This document shows, in pieces, positions 22,975-34,913 of a stretch of DNA of 64,000 bases. The stretch's first letter is position 1. Each line of letters begins with the position of its first letter. The notes below the pieces were generated by a model. That model saw only the letters and a program-made list of their open reading frames with translations. It was not told the DNA's origin and ran no database searches. The DNA is from Phytophthora sp. 'mugwort' (Eukaryota > Oomycota > Peronosporomycetes > Peronosporales > Peronosporaceae), in contig JAUCEF010000009.1 of assembly GCA_033558025.1 (NCBI GenBank), forward strand, positions 1,364,001-1,428,000, written 5' to 3'. A program made the position numbers and the translations under genes.

Positions 22975-24867
22975 CTAGCTGAGCTCGTCCAGGTGCTGCA
23001 ACGCGTGCTTGAGCTGCTTAAGCTGCATGAAATAGTGGTCCTTCTCAGTGACGAGCTGCAGGTTCTGCGCGCGCAACACCTTGACTTCGCGGACAAGAAT
23101 CTTGCGTTGGGATCGGACTTGTGCTTCGAGCTCCTTCTTCTCCTCCGTAAGCAGCTCGACCATGTCTTGGATGATCTGCATGAAGCAATAAGGAGACGTT
23201 GGTTAATAACGAGTAGCATAGTACTTCTAGCTACCATAGTAGAGAGTAGCAGTCCGACATACAGTCGTCTTGGAAGCGTGTTCCTCTTCAGTCCGAGCAA
23301 TTTCCATGCGAAGACCGTTGTTCTGGTGCGCGTACTCCTTCAGCGCGACTTCATACTCCTGCGTCTTAGCATCAAGGAAGCCGATAATCTCGCGGTCCAC
23401 CGCTGCCTGCTCATCCTTCTTCGCTGCCATCGTCATGCTGTTGGCGAGCGTGTCTTCAAGGTCTTTTAGCTTCTCCATCAAGAAATCGCGCACATTTTCT
23501 GCGCTATACAGTCGTGCTGCCACGTCTTCCTTTTCAGTTTGAACTTGAGCGAGGTGGGCCTGCAATAGAGATTAAGGTGAGTTACCTGTAGCGTCGTTAT
23601 AAGCTTCCAGCAGAATTAAAGTTCACCTCCAAGGTCTTCACTCTAGTCGACATATCGTGGAATAGCTTGATCTGGTCTGGTTTTAATGATTTCACGATTG
23701 CATCCACCTTCGAGAGCTACAGATGCAAGCATGGAATAAGCGTGAATGTCAAGAAAAGCTAACAATCACAGTACAGCTCCACATTACCTTGTCCTTTTCT
23801 GAAGTGCCGATAAAACTGAGGGTGCGGCTCTTCGATAATTTCCGTGCTGGGGGCGATGGTGGTCGTTGTTTGACTTGTGCGGGTGGGAAGTTGTTCGCCA
23901 AGCTGGAAGGCGTTGTCACACCAAACATCGTATTCACCCGCCTCACCAGTACTCTATCAGTGACACTAATTGCGACCATGCTGTCCTCGTCCAAAAAGGA
24001 AAATAACTTGAGCATAACGTTGTCCGATAGTGGCGAAAAAACGTTCTCTCCCTCCTTCATCGCAGCTTGCAAACCTTCAGGCATCGACATAGTGCGCACA
24101 GGTCCGTGTTTTCCCCGTGGACGTATCCTCGAGTCTGATATCAGCTTCGTCGGCACGAAATTGTTTTTCCTGATAATATTCTGGATATCGTTCGCTCTCC
24201 TTAGCTCTCGAATCTCTCGTTGTGCACTAGCCAACTCTTTCGAGAGTTGACCCGCCAGCTTCAGCTGCTGTTTTGCCTGTTGCAGCTCCTTCTCCATTCT
24301 ACAACGAACACAATTAAGCATCAGTCATGCATAAAACCGCTCAAAACTTTACATCTTGTCGTACACTTCCTTCTTCGCTAGCTCCGTGACAACCACAGCC
24401 AGATGTTCATTAAGCTTGCTCATGATCGCTCTGCCCTCCTCCTCAACCTTCACAGCATACTGGTACGCCTACACAACAATCATTGACCCCGCGCTATTAC
24501 ACCGATGACTTCAGCCTCTCTTCGAGCATTATCACCCTTCACAGCCCCTCGACTGACCTGCTGTCTCTCCTGTATCAACTCGTCTTCTCGCTCCTGATAA
24601 TCTACCAACGAGCTCTCTGCACTAGCCAGCTGCCGTTTCAGTCTAGCGAGATCGCACTCGTGTTCGCAGGCCTCCACATCGTACACCATCTCGTCCAGCA
24701 CAGTCTGCACCTGATGCCAAAAGCCGGGGAGTGTCAGTATCCGTCGGTGTTTGACGAATAAGGTAGAGTTTAGGGCGCACCTCGGTGAGCACATGGCGAT
24801 TATAAACGCACTGAGCTTCTTCCTGCTCGATGGTGCGACGCACCAGGCCGCTCGTGCGCAGTAGCAT
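22975..24867 (-). CDS. coiled-coil protein with central F-box-like segment
   Basis: Seven exons join to 484 residues: 24867-24781, 24710-24558, 24468-24353, 24298-23788, 23716-23627, 23559-23263 and 23175-22975. Introns are 54-89 nt with GT-AG ends; the first donor is an unusual GTGCGC. Residues 1-80 and 80-160 are charged coiled coils (CDLARLKRQLASAESSL; EKELQQAKQQLKLAGQL). Near residues 190-230, LSDNVMLKLFSFLDEDSMVA and TDRVLVRRVNTMFG fit an F-box-like helix pattern, followed by a Pro/Ser linker (RPPSPPARKL). The last 180 residues form a long coiled coil (TEEKKELEAQVRSQRKILV). No catalytic domain is seen. It could be an adaptor of a ubiquitin ligase or a cytoskeletal or trafficking protein. 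I do not recognise a named orthologue. Confidence 0.85.
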
Positions 24868-25440
24868 CTTTGTGGTGGACCCCTCCTCTCGCCTTGTAAG
24901 CGAATCGTTGCTTCAATTGTGATTTGCATCACCTTAACGGATTCTAGAAAATTTAACGACATCGAAATAACGGTTGTTTATAACAATAACACCTCTAACT
25001 GACAAAAAGTTGGGTAACGCATTATTGTCCCAGCCAAAAAGGCTTGGATGGGAAATAAATACTACTGGTGTTTTTTTTTTAATCGACTAGTTCTCTGTAA
25101 ACCCGCATTCGCAAGAATACCGTTCAACCCCTTTATTACCAACGTCGTAAGTTACGACGTTGACAAAACCTTAAGTCGTAACTTACGACGTAGAAAATCA
25201 TTTTAAACAGAAATGGCCCAGAGGCGGGGATCCAATACTTTAATGAAGTCACCTTTATGGCGGGAAAAGTATAAGCTGGGAGAGGCAGTCTGCGACTGAG
25301 AAAAAAGGCGGTAGTAGGGTTCAGAGTCCCACTCTCTGGGAACCGTATCATTTAGTGGCTGGGATCAACTGTGGCTCTAGTCCGTCAGTACAGAATTTGC
25401 GGGCAAACGAGGAAGCGAGGAAGCGAGGGATGCCGGCTAG
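24868..25440. other. intergenic with palindromic words
   Basis: AT-rich sequence with a T tract near 25072. It contains two palindromic words built on cgtcgtaa/ttacgacg at 25141-25161 and 25173-25192. The second follows a TTAA at 25171-25174. They may belong to the left end of the piggyBac element that follows. Confidence 0.5.
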
Positions 25441-28390
25441 AAAGAGGAAACACACAAAGCGCAAGCCAAGGCGTTACCTGTGATCGACCCAAGGGATGTT
25501 GAATTCGGCCATCTATGGCGTCAGCTCGTGTGTGCCGGGTGGACTTCGAAAAGGCAACGCAGCTGTCGAATTCGTGGTCATACTATTCCCCGAGCGGTAC
25601 GAGGACCCACACGCTGAGGGCGTGAACATGTTTATAGGTAAGGGTGATGTTTTATTATCTTATTTTGATTCATATTCAAGACGTACTGTATAATGTGACT
25701 ATGTAGGAGAGCATACAGTTGTTAGGTATGCGATTGAAGTGCGCTTGATTAGCGCTAACACGGACAGTTACGACGTGTCTATACCTGAAGGGCCTGAAAA
25801 TCGTGAAAATCGTGAAGATCGTGAAGAGCGTGAAGAGCGTGAAGAGCGTGGAGATCGGGAAGGGTATGAAGAGCCGGAGAGTGTGACAGCGTCGCAGATA
25901 GACACGACTGCTGCACCCTCGGTAAATACCGTTGAAGCGCTGTTCGGGGCCGAGAGCGATGAAAGCGAGGAAGGTGATGAACGTCCGCAACTCACCCCAA
26001 ACCAAATTTAGAGGACGAGAGCTTAAGGGTATCGCAGATAGACACGGGCCTTGCGCTCTCGGTGAACACCATAGATGATCTTCTTCGAGAAGGGCTGAGC
26101 GGGGAAGAGGAGGAGGTTGTGTTGGTGCTATTCACGACCGTGGGACGCTCTGATCTCGTCACCGCTGAGATTGCTGCACCATCAAACTCGGGGCGAGGTG
26201 ATGCCGCCACCGAGCCTGCAGAACCACTAATGCGACAACAATATACTGTTGATGTAGTATTGCCGTCTCAATACGGAGGACGTGAACGTGATGAAAGCCG
26301 GGGAGCATACAGATGCGTACGAGAGCATAGGTTTGGAGGCAGATGGATCTCGCTCGACCGACGACGGTCATGTCGAAGGGAGGCAGATTGATGAAGACGT
26401 ATCGTCGGATGAGTATGAGATGTCTCTCATGGATGCAGCGTATATTGATTGTTTAGGTGGTTCACAATCTATCGTGGACACGGACCAGAATACGATGCGT
26501 TCGATGGCATTGACGCCTGCATCTTCCGACTTCGACCGACGCGCTTGCGTTCCCGGGCATGACAGATCAAGTTGCGAAGCCAATTGCAGCCAAATCCGTG
26601 TCAAGAAGGATTCCCCGTTGTAATTGCTGTTCTACGTTATGCCGACGTACCTGTGGAGGTACATTGCGAGCGAAACGAACAGATACAAAAAAGCGCGTGT
26701 TGACGAAAAAACGCGTAGAGAACGCACCCGATTTACCCGTGAAGGACGCTGTGAACCCGCGCAAACGGTGAGAGATTTTCGTCGCCGCTTACGTGTGGAG
26801 CCTGACTACGTGCCTCGAGAGCTTCTATGTGTGATGGGGCTACTACTAACACACATGTTGAACTCTACGCGTGTTTGTTTTTTCGAACACTGGACTATGA
26901 CTGACGACGGTGCGCTTTCAGCAGGCCACTTAGACAATTTTATGCATCGAAATCGATACACTGCTCTTCTGCGTGACGTACACTTCTGCAACAACAACGA
27001 CAAGCCAATAGAGGGACAAGTTGTGGAAGCTGCGAGGCGTTGTTAGTGTGTTACAAGACCCGTTTCTCGCAGTGTGGACGGTGTCTAAAATCATCTCTTT
27101 TGATAAAGGTGTGCTTCCTGCGACGTCTAAGCGCGACAGTATGCGTATGTTTATGCCGGACAAGCCGCACCGCTACGGCACTAAGATGTTCATGACGTGC
27201 GCCGCAGTGTCCGCTTATTGCCACCGGTGCGTGATGCATTCCTTTTTTGTTAGTTTTTTTAAGTCGTAAACTCTGCTTTTATGGTCTGATATTTTTTATT
27301 ATGCTGTTAGTTACAACTTTAGGTTCAATATATATGTATGGAAGCGCCAAGTTGATAAAACGGCAAGTCAAGCATTTGATCACAGGACAGGAGCAACCGC
27401 AGTCATTCGTCATTTGTAGTCAGTGCTGGGTGAACACGACTCTGGGTTCCGTGTATATTGTCATCGATAGATTTTACATGTCAGTCGCCCTAGCCACCCA
27501 TCTTTAGCCGATGTCGGTGTTCATGGTTGGGACGATACAGGACATCGAGCCTGGGTTTCGACAAGGAGGTCGTGGAGCGACGACAGACGCGATTAAGTGC
27601 TGTCCAGCGCGGCTCCTTCAAGTTTTCAAGGTCGGTCGCGGTACCCACCATGGTTGCATGCCACTGGTGGGACCGCAAGCCTGTGTACACCTTGGCCACC
27701 GGGGTGTCGATGGTCCAAGACACGATCAAGAGGAACCTGAAATCGGTGGGGTAGTCAATGTTCAGCCCCCAAGTTGAGACTGAGTACCAACGCTAGTTGG
27801 GCAGAGTTGTTCATGATCAACTCCGCCTCCAGACTTCATCATTCCAGACCGCCTTCAGGTTCCGCAAGTATTACAAGGGACTATTCCTAGCCTATTCGAC
27901 TTAGCGATAGTTAAATCCTTCCTTACTCACAAGGAGACCTGTCGACTCGACGGACAAGCGCTTAGAGTGGTTCCAGATGCTGCACAAGCAGCTTCTGCAG
28001 CTTACGGACGAGAACTTTAAGACAGCTGCGCCGTCTTCGTCTCCAATGAAATGAAAGTGCCGCCGCAAAACGTCGCACATGCACAAGCAGCTAGACGATT
28101 GGGTGATAGTATCGGGCGTGAAAGCGGCGCCAGCATGCATGCAAGGTGTGCTCCCTCTATCGAGATGAGCTGAAGAAGACCTTCCAGACGAACTACTACT
28201 GTGAAGATTGTTCACAGGGCGACGCGAAGTACTCCTGCGCCTCAAGGCGCGCGGGGGCGCGGACATTTCGTGTTTTCATGTGTGGCGTGACGACTTTAAT
28301 TCCGAGCCACCTCGGTAAACGTGTTGTCCTGCGCCGTGCCAAAGGCCTCTGGGGCGCGCAAGAAGACACGCCAAGCAATTCTTGCTGAGA
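25440..28390 (+). pseudogene. piggyBac-type transposase, decayed, intron retained
   Basis: The N-terminal frame around 25490-25740 (GHLWRQLVCAGWTSKRQ, then frameshifted SNSWSYYSPSG) leads to an acidic linker that contains internal repeats. The DDE core appears from 26624: RDFRRRLRVEPDYVPRELLC, then SFDKGVLPATSKRDSMRMFM and PHRYGTKMFMTCAAVSAYC (27085-27220). An intron at 27227-27322 (GTGCGT to TTTAG) cleanly joins CHR to FNIYVWKRQVDKTASQAFDH. Further on come VIDRFYMSVALATHL, SVAVPTMVACHWWDRKPVYT, HDQLRLQ with FRFRKYYKGLF, and a Cys-rich C-terminus (CEDCSQGDAKYSC, about 28195-28240). Stops and frameshifts, for example at 26011, 26623, 27046 and 27410, make it inactive. Confidence 0.75.
25795..25860 (+). 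repeat. 9-nt tandem repeat in transposase acidic linker
   Basis: About seven copies of a 9-base unit close to cgtgaagag encode ENR/EDR/EER repeats of the acidic linker. The unit length keeps the reading frame. Confidence 0.8.
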
Positions 28391-29029
28391 GAAAGAATAA
28401 AGCTTGCCAACCTACAATAACGGCTTTCTGTGTGCTTGCCTGATACATGTTTGCCGCTAATCTTGATTGCTGCGCATTTTATGAGTTTTCGTTCCGATTA
28501 TAACCACGTTCTCTAAACTCTTTACCATACGATCCCCATCACGTTAGATGTCTAAGTTGTAACTTTCTCCTATAGAATCAACAATGTGTCAGTTACGTCG
28601 TAAGTGTTACGACGTAGAAACCTGAAACCTCTACTAACTTATAGCCTCATCCTTATGATTAACCGATTGGAAAAGACGGCTTAATACAAACATCTTAATT
28701 AAATTAGGCACTAACGACGTAAAATAAGGTGGTTCGCGGGCCCGATTTTTCGGTAAGCAAGAGGCTAAATAGAGCACTACTTGCACCACGATATCGCACA
28801 ACGTCGCCATTATAAAAAAGTGCTGGGAGGTAAGCAATTATGAATGAAAAACACCTTGCGGACAAGACGCACAATCATATATCGTCCACGACACCCGTCC
28901 TGTGGAAAGGAGACATACGCAGCCATGTCAACGCGTGTCTCGTGTAAAAATAGTTTAAAACTTTATGACCGGATAAATTCTTACTGGCCATCTGCTGGTC
29001 GGCAACATCTGCCAATCAATTTGTTTTAA
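28391..29029. other. intergenic; palindrome near piggyBac right side
   Basis: No gene is seen. At 28595-28615 lies a 9-bp perfect hairpin, acgtcgtaa and ttacgacgt around gtg, matching the palindromes at 25141-25192 left of the piggyBac element. The rest is AT-rich. Confidence 0.5.
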
Positions 29030-29400
29030 ATTAGCCACGCGCCGCCGCTAGGCGGCGTTTGTTAAAGTTTAGTTGATACCCGTTTCGCTCGCTCATGAGC
29101 TCGCTCCAATACAAAAAAGCAACCTATGCTTCCCTCCGGTAGTCAGCGCCTCCGCTCCGCTCGCAGGGGCTCGCTGCACTACTCGCCATGTTAGGATACT
29201 GAGTTAGCTACCAACGCCTTCGGCTTCGGTAGGGTGGGTGGCCCTCTGGTCCCGCTAGATAAGAAGAGGTTTAATGGCGGCACCGGCTTTGCTTCGCTCT
29301 GCAGCATTTTAGCCAACCGCGACGCCGCCTTCGCTCCGCTCGGTGTCTTTTTGTCTAATGGAATGGCTGAAAAAGCGTGACGGAAATAAGAAGGACTGCT
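29030..29400. repeat. GC-rich patch of short palindromes
   Basis: This stretch is dense in variants of ttcgctccgctcg and short stem words such as cgccgccgctaggcggcg, set in otherwise AT-rich DNA. No frame is open. It resembles a hairpin-rich non-coding repeat, possibly part of a non-autonomous element. Confidence 0.5.
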
Positions 29401-29990
29401 TGCAATTTTACATACCGACCGACAGGTTGCTCCAGTTGATGTTTAGGAATAAAAATCATCCTATCCGCTGACCCCATTCAGCTACGTGACGAAGTCACTG
29501 GTAATCGGCGAGAGGGGTGACATTTCGAAATGACCGGCGAAAGCGACAACAGTGACAGCAACGGGCCTTTGATGAGAAACGCCAATGCGACTGGGAGACT
29601 ATGCACGAATCGCTCATCCAGCGCGGCGACTAGCTCCACAGTGAGGCCGACGTAGCGAGTATGAAGAAGGTTTGGAAAGCAAGGTGCAGCCAAGGTTTAG
29701 GTCAATCCTAATAGTTGGTCACATGTCAAATCCTTCGCGAGGTCACGCGACTTAAATAACGTAGGTCACACGAAAGATAAGAGGTGGTAAGGCCAACTAA
29801 TGTATATATATTTAAGCTATTTTATACAAGGTTTTGCTTCGCTGGCACGAAGAGCAGGACGTTCGTGGTAAGTATGCACCTGCCACCACATCACCACCGT
29901 AATAAACGAATGATGGCTCACTTCCTCTCTATCGTCCTCCATCTCAGCTACACCATCCCCCGAGCTAGCATCACTGCTGCACGAAGCTGA
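29401..29990. other. unassigned
   Basis: No convincing gene. A minus-strand frame at 29817-30008 is acidic and Ser-rich and probably belongs to the tail of the MULE transposase that follows on that strand. Confidence 0.4.
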
Positions 29991-31745
29991 TTGTTCCGCT
30001 TCGAGCATGTCCTGATCTTCTTCAGCACCTCAAATCTGATTCCATAACGTCGCTTCATTTGGTGGTGTCGTCGCTCGTGGTGGTCGGAAGCGGGTTCGTT
30101 GCGGTGACCGCACCAGTCCTGCTAGCACCGTTATGTGCTGGTTCGCATACTCGCGCGGCTGCGACTCAATCATGGTGACCAATCGATTCAGCGAAGGATG
30201 AGGAACTTGAATTTTCGAGTTGAGACGACGATGGAAACGTTCGAGAGGATTATTAGTCCGACTTACAATCTCCCACCTCATGTCATACACATTCCCGTAG
30301 GTGAGTGGAAACGTTTGTAACCAAGTATTGCAGAAGCAGTGCCAAAAGAGACACCACTTCTTGCGTGAATATCAAACTATTTTGCTTTACATGCTCGTTT
30401 GATCTTGGCTTTGACCCATGCCATTCTTTGACTTCAATTAGCTGTGGTTAATCACGGTAAGAATGTCAACAACATTCGGAGCCACCGCTAACTTAGCTTC
30501 TGGTTTGGCATTCCGTACGCTTCGAGTTTACGACGGCACGCCTGCTTAAAGTGCAATAAGCATCCGATAATACGAACGTCATAGTTTTAGGCCAAGCGAA
30601 ATCATCGTCGAGAAAGTAATCCCAAATCGCACCAATAAGTGCTTTCTCAAAATCACAAGCGACATTCTTCGGGATCAATTTTCTGCCTACGTAGGTCTCA
30701 ACACATCGCAACATTTTTAGGTAAGACCCAGCCGTCATATATGTTGTGAGTATCATTACGTATATATGTTGTGTTTATCATTACGTATCATTACATATAT
30801 GTTGTGTGTATCATTACGCATTGATTGTATCTAGCGGGAGAAGCGCAAAACGTGCCGTCAATAAACCACGGGAGATTATCAAAGCGCAGTAAGTTTCGCA
30901 GTTGGGGTGACACCACCCGATGGCACGTGAAATTCCGACGGAATCCATTGGAGCCTTAATGTCATCGTGCCATAAATGCTGGGACTGAAAAAGATGTTAT
31001 GACCCCTGTACTGGAGGCAGTTCAATAGGTCGGTTGCGGTTGCCATCTAACTGCTTGCCACGAACATACTTTACGCGGTTTTCGACCACGCGCTTTGACA
31101 CTCCGCGAACAGGATGCCCTGGCTGTATGTAGAATGTCTCAAAAACATGGTTCTAGATCGCAGTTTGCGACTTATTTGTTTCTGTCACAAGTTTGTCGAC
31201 TTCCTCATACATTGCCTCAGACACATCTGCACAGTGACTGATATCCTCATATCGGTCTGGGTATACTGATACGGTCCAATGCTGCTTCACCACCTGGGGA
31301 GCTTTGCGGGGCCACTTCCAGCAAGTATAGCACTGCTGCGGTCCCATTGACCGAGCCGAGAATATTAGGGGTTAATGCTGATGCTGATTTTGCTGATATT
31401 ATATCCTGGTAGACGGCATCAACAAGCCTGAGCTCGAAGACATAGCCCTCTACGGTGACGCAAAGAGGTATCGTCACGTCCTACCACCCCTGATACTGCT
31501 GGTGTGTCTAGCTCGTCAATCGCATTGCCGGAAAACACTTGAGCACCATCTTCTTGCACGTTCACACACCAAGGAGGATCGAGTCGTACGCCGAGAAATC
31601 GGTGATAGCCGCGGTCGTCCGTGATGACTAGGATGCCGAGGTGGCGGATTGCTGGGCGGAGGCTTTGCAGCGTTGCTCTGCGACGAGAATTGGACAAGTT
31701 GCAGTCGAGCCTTGCGGTCGAGCAGGAAAATAACAGGCTTAACAA
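29990..31745 (-). pseudogene. MULE-type transposase, decayed
   Basis: Read on the minus strand from 31745 downwards. An N-terminal part (LDPPWCVNVQEDGAQVFSG, then frameshifted VTVEGYVFELRLVDA) may be a FLYWCH-like zinc-binding region. YEEVDKLVTETNKSQTAI and HPVRGVSKRVVENRVKYVRG follow (31060-31200). The MULE core shows KNVACDFEKALIGAIWDYF near 30600-30670, then in another frame GCLLHFKQACRRKLEAYGMP (30495-30570), and the C-terminal RTNNPLERFHRRLNSKI at about 30200-30260. At least five frame breaks. Transposases of this type are common in oomycete genomes. Confidence 0.7.
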
Positions 31746-33900
31746 CCCCGCGTAATTCGTGGGGTGAGTTGTCTCAAGGGTCTGAGGTAACCTGCGGTAG
31801 TTTCAGGAAGGTTATGAAAGATTCGCGTTGGTTTCAAATTGCTTCGCCGCGGTTAGCTCGAATTAGATTGACTGCGTGCATTGCTAAATGCCGCGCTTGG
31901 GATCATATAGACTCGTATGCAGTAGGTTCGCAGCGGTATCCTGACGGATGTGTAGCTATTGGCATCAACTGTGCGCACGACGCTCACATGGTCTCCCTTA
32001 TCCTGACGCAGGACCGTCAGAACCGTGACGAAGCAAAGCGCGAGATCGAACGAACAGCGTCATCGGACCTCGATGAACAGCGTCATCGGACCTCGACGAA
32101 CAGCTCTTCCAGCTCGAGTAAGAGGCTGCTAGCCTGCTTCGTCTGGATCTGGATCAGTGTTCGTGAGCATTTGCGGTTGTCTAACGGTGCTTTGGTTCGG
32201 GTGTCGGCGATAGCGCTACGTCGTCATTTTCCGCGCAGCGGATGCAAGGAAATCGTCGTTCTTGACTTCAGCAGTCGTGACCTAATTTGTTAGGACATGC
32301 GACGAAAGGCCGGGATATGCGACCAATTTGTCGATTCTACTCGTGACCAACTGGTTGGCTTGACCTGTTTTACCTCTTTGCGTCGTGACGGAGATCAAAT
32401 TCCACTAGCCCGACTAAGGCTCAGACAGGTACATCTTTGTTCTCGGCATTTACTTGCACATTTTTATCTGTCTTGCTGGGTATATATAGGTGCACGGTTT
32501 CGCGGTCTAGGAGTTAAATCTTTAATCACATCTTGCGCAGTTCAATTTCGTGCGGTTCAATGATATTGGAGTTCTGGCGACGCCGCGTCTTGTTTTCTTT
32601 TGGCATACCGCATGTAGTCAGTATGACGGCACCGATCGCCTCCATAACCGTCGCGTTTTCGGCCATCATATGCTTGTACTTCACGGTCGTGAAAACTCGA
32701 CATGATACCCACGGCGACAGCGTACTTCCCCACCTCGTATCGAGCACAGAAGACAAACTAACTTTTCACGACTTTGAGTGGGTATGTGATGAGCGGCATC
32801 ACTGCCGATGATGTCTTCGATAGGCTCGCGATGGATGACCCGTTGATCCAGCGACCATATGTGGCTGCTACAGCCTGTTGACAATATCCTATTTCGCATC
32901 TCGGACTGTTTTGGCAGCTCCATGTCCACCTATAATAACTGAGCGCATTGCCAGAGCGTTGTGATTCGATAGATCAAGTAGCCACGTGAAAATACTCACT
33001 CTTAGCCGCTGCTCGCGCCGATGCGTTCGCGCTAAGCATGCGATGGAAGCGATAAAAGGCGTTCATAAACATGGTATAGGCACACATGTGCTCTGGAGCG
33101 CAGCCATATGTCCGGCGAAGTATCTCTGTTCCTGTCGAACATTGCGCAACCCCCTGTCGTGGCAATATGCCTGCGCTTCCGTCGTACTACCATCGAGCAC
33201 GTATGAAGAAGGTTTTGCGGCGAGGTCGCTGGTTTAAAACACTACAACCTTCTTGTCACGGAAGACAATGTATATCGTGCGTGCGGGAAACGGCAGCGGG
33301 GCAGCACAAATGCTGTATTATCTGCCTTTCGCAACTTCTTTAACGCTGTCGGTGGTCCTTTTTAAGCTCCTTTAGATTTTCGTATGTCCTAAGCCTGCCA
33401 TCAACCTCCAAGAACATATTCAGTCTTCAACTACATAATAGCTGCTTTAACGCAGGGCGCAACAAAGTATCTACGGAATTAAATCTGCACGCTCAATTAG
33501 CGAATTTCACCGGAGCGCATAACTAACACATGTCTCGCAAGCCCATGATGTGTTTAGAAGGGGTCCGTAATGACGACGCGTTTTCCACTTGGAGGGGAAG
33601 TTGCTGGTTCTGGCGAGAAAGCATCGTCACCCAGAGTGCTGTAGTGTTCTTGTATTCAACCCGTTATTCTCGCACCTTGTCGCCACAGGTCTTCGCAACT
33701 CTGAGAACACCGCGGTGTACCGTTTTAAATGGCCTGCGATAGTGTTGCCACTGCCGTTATCAAAGAGATCATGAAAGTGTAGCGTTCTCCAGTCAACCTA
33801 TAAGCGTTGGAGATTGGCTACCTAAGAATCCCGCTAAGGGCCTTCACTACTGAGTGCTACTCTGCACGACGATTGCTATGCTAGTTTTGACCAGTAGTTG
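31746..33900. other. unassigned sequence, no recognisable gene
   Basis: A plus-strand frame at 31649-32293 (214 residues) overlaps the MULE start and shows no domain; its Ser tract lies next to a short DNA repeat. Minus-strand frames at 32526-32756, 32681-32929 and 32974-33165 may be parts of one decayed protein (KYKHMMAENATVMEAIGAVI is the clearest phrase), but I cannot name it. The remainder is featureless. Confidence 0.35.
32051..32104. repeat. 23-nt tandem repeat, just over two copies
   Basis: Units begin at 32051 and 32074 and differ at one base; a third partial unit starts at 32097. The period is not a multiple of three. Confidence 0.8.
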
Positions 33901-33904
33901 GCTC

Positions 33905-34010
33905 TTATTTGTACTCTTAGTGTCCCCTTCGGGATTTGAATCTCCGGGTCTAAAATGATCAAAATCTTAAACTCAAATGCGTACTTCTCTGTCCCACTAA
34001 GTTATAGCGG
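33905..34010 (-). other. tRNA-like segment, possible SINE head
   Basis: On the minus strand, 34004-33993 (taacttagtggg) is close to an RNA polymerase III A box, and 33943-33931 (agattcaaatccc) is close to a B box about 50 nt away, which is normal tRNA spacing. A full cloverleaf cannot be drawn: the T stem has a mismatch and no acceptor stem forms. That fits a tRNA-derived SINE or tRNA relic better than a functional tRNA. It abuts the chromovirus LTR. Confidence 0.4.
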
Positions 34011-34011
34011 G

Positions 34012-34890
34012 TGTTTGTTTTTGAGGTATTGCAGATCCGAACAACATGGAGGTTGACCGGCTGCTGGGGGATTCAAGTCGCCAGCGGCAGGCATGACGTC
34101 GTCAAGGTGATGGATCCGGACCATGCAACACACCTGATTTGCATATGGTACGGATCCGGGATCCGTCCCGCAGGATAAGATCCTAGTATCGAATCCGATC
34201 AGTTTAGTGCACATCTGGTAGAAGATCCGTAGCTAGATCGAGGTAGAGTGGAGACGGTTGTCCAGGAGAGGGTCAGAGATGGGATCCGGGTTATAAGTAG
34301 TCCGTAGGATAGGTGTTGGGATGGGATCCGAAGGTAGATAGGCTAAGGCATAAATCAGAACCGAATATGCACTGGAAGACAGACTTGACTATTGTATGGA
34401 GAATATCTATTGACCCCATACATAGATCAAGTCTAACTTTGGCGATCTTCCTGCACACTTGACAGCCCCTAGATAGCTTGGCCAAATCGCGCTCACCCTT
34501 TGGCTTTTCTCTCCCCCCCCTAGATCCCGCTATTGGAGGCGGCAACCATCGTAAAGGAACAAGGACAACTTCGATAAGGAGCAAGGACACCCTCAAGAAG
34601 GAACAACTCCGGGTACCGTATTTTTATATCGGATCCACAAGGTCTACGCAAAAGCTCAAGGCCAAATCGATGCCGGATCTCGCGCGCAGGTATACCCGCA
34701 CGGATCCACCCCCCTCCCAAGTCCCCACAAAGACACCCGAGGCCCACCAAGTGCGCATCTCGTGTCAACAAGAGAGCAGTACCAGCCCGCCGACGGGTAC
34801 ACAAGATGAACCACTCAGCAACAACACGGCCGTCGGGGTACCCCCTCCGTTAGTTGGTGTCTTGGCATAGTGCGTGTGAGTCGGGATCCC
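34012..34890 (+). mobile_element. 5' LTR of Ty3/gypsy chromovirus
   Basis: From about 34025 the sequence is repeated at 46728 with a constant offset of 12,703 bases up to 34666. Its remaining part (about 34667-34890) is repeated at 51039-51250 after an insertion in the right copy. By eye, only about a dozen substitutions are seen in the first 640 bases. The exact left edge is uncertain; a TGT at 34012 pairs with TGT at 46712 as a possible start. Confidence 0.85.
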
Positions 34891-34913
34891 AGCTGATCCG
34901 CTCCACCACAACG

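Noticed and set aside
31649..32293. 214-residue plus-strand open frame
   Set aside because: Its first part overlaps the minus-strand MULE coding sequence, and the remainder has no recognisable domain and contains a 23-nt tandem repeat that is not frame-preserving.
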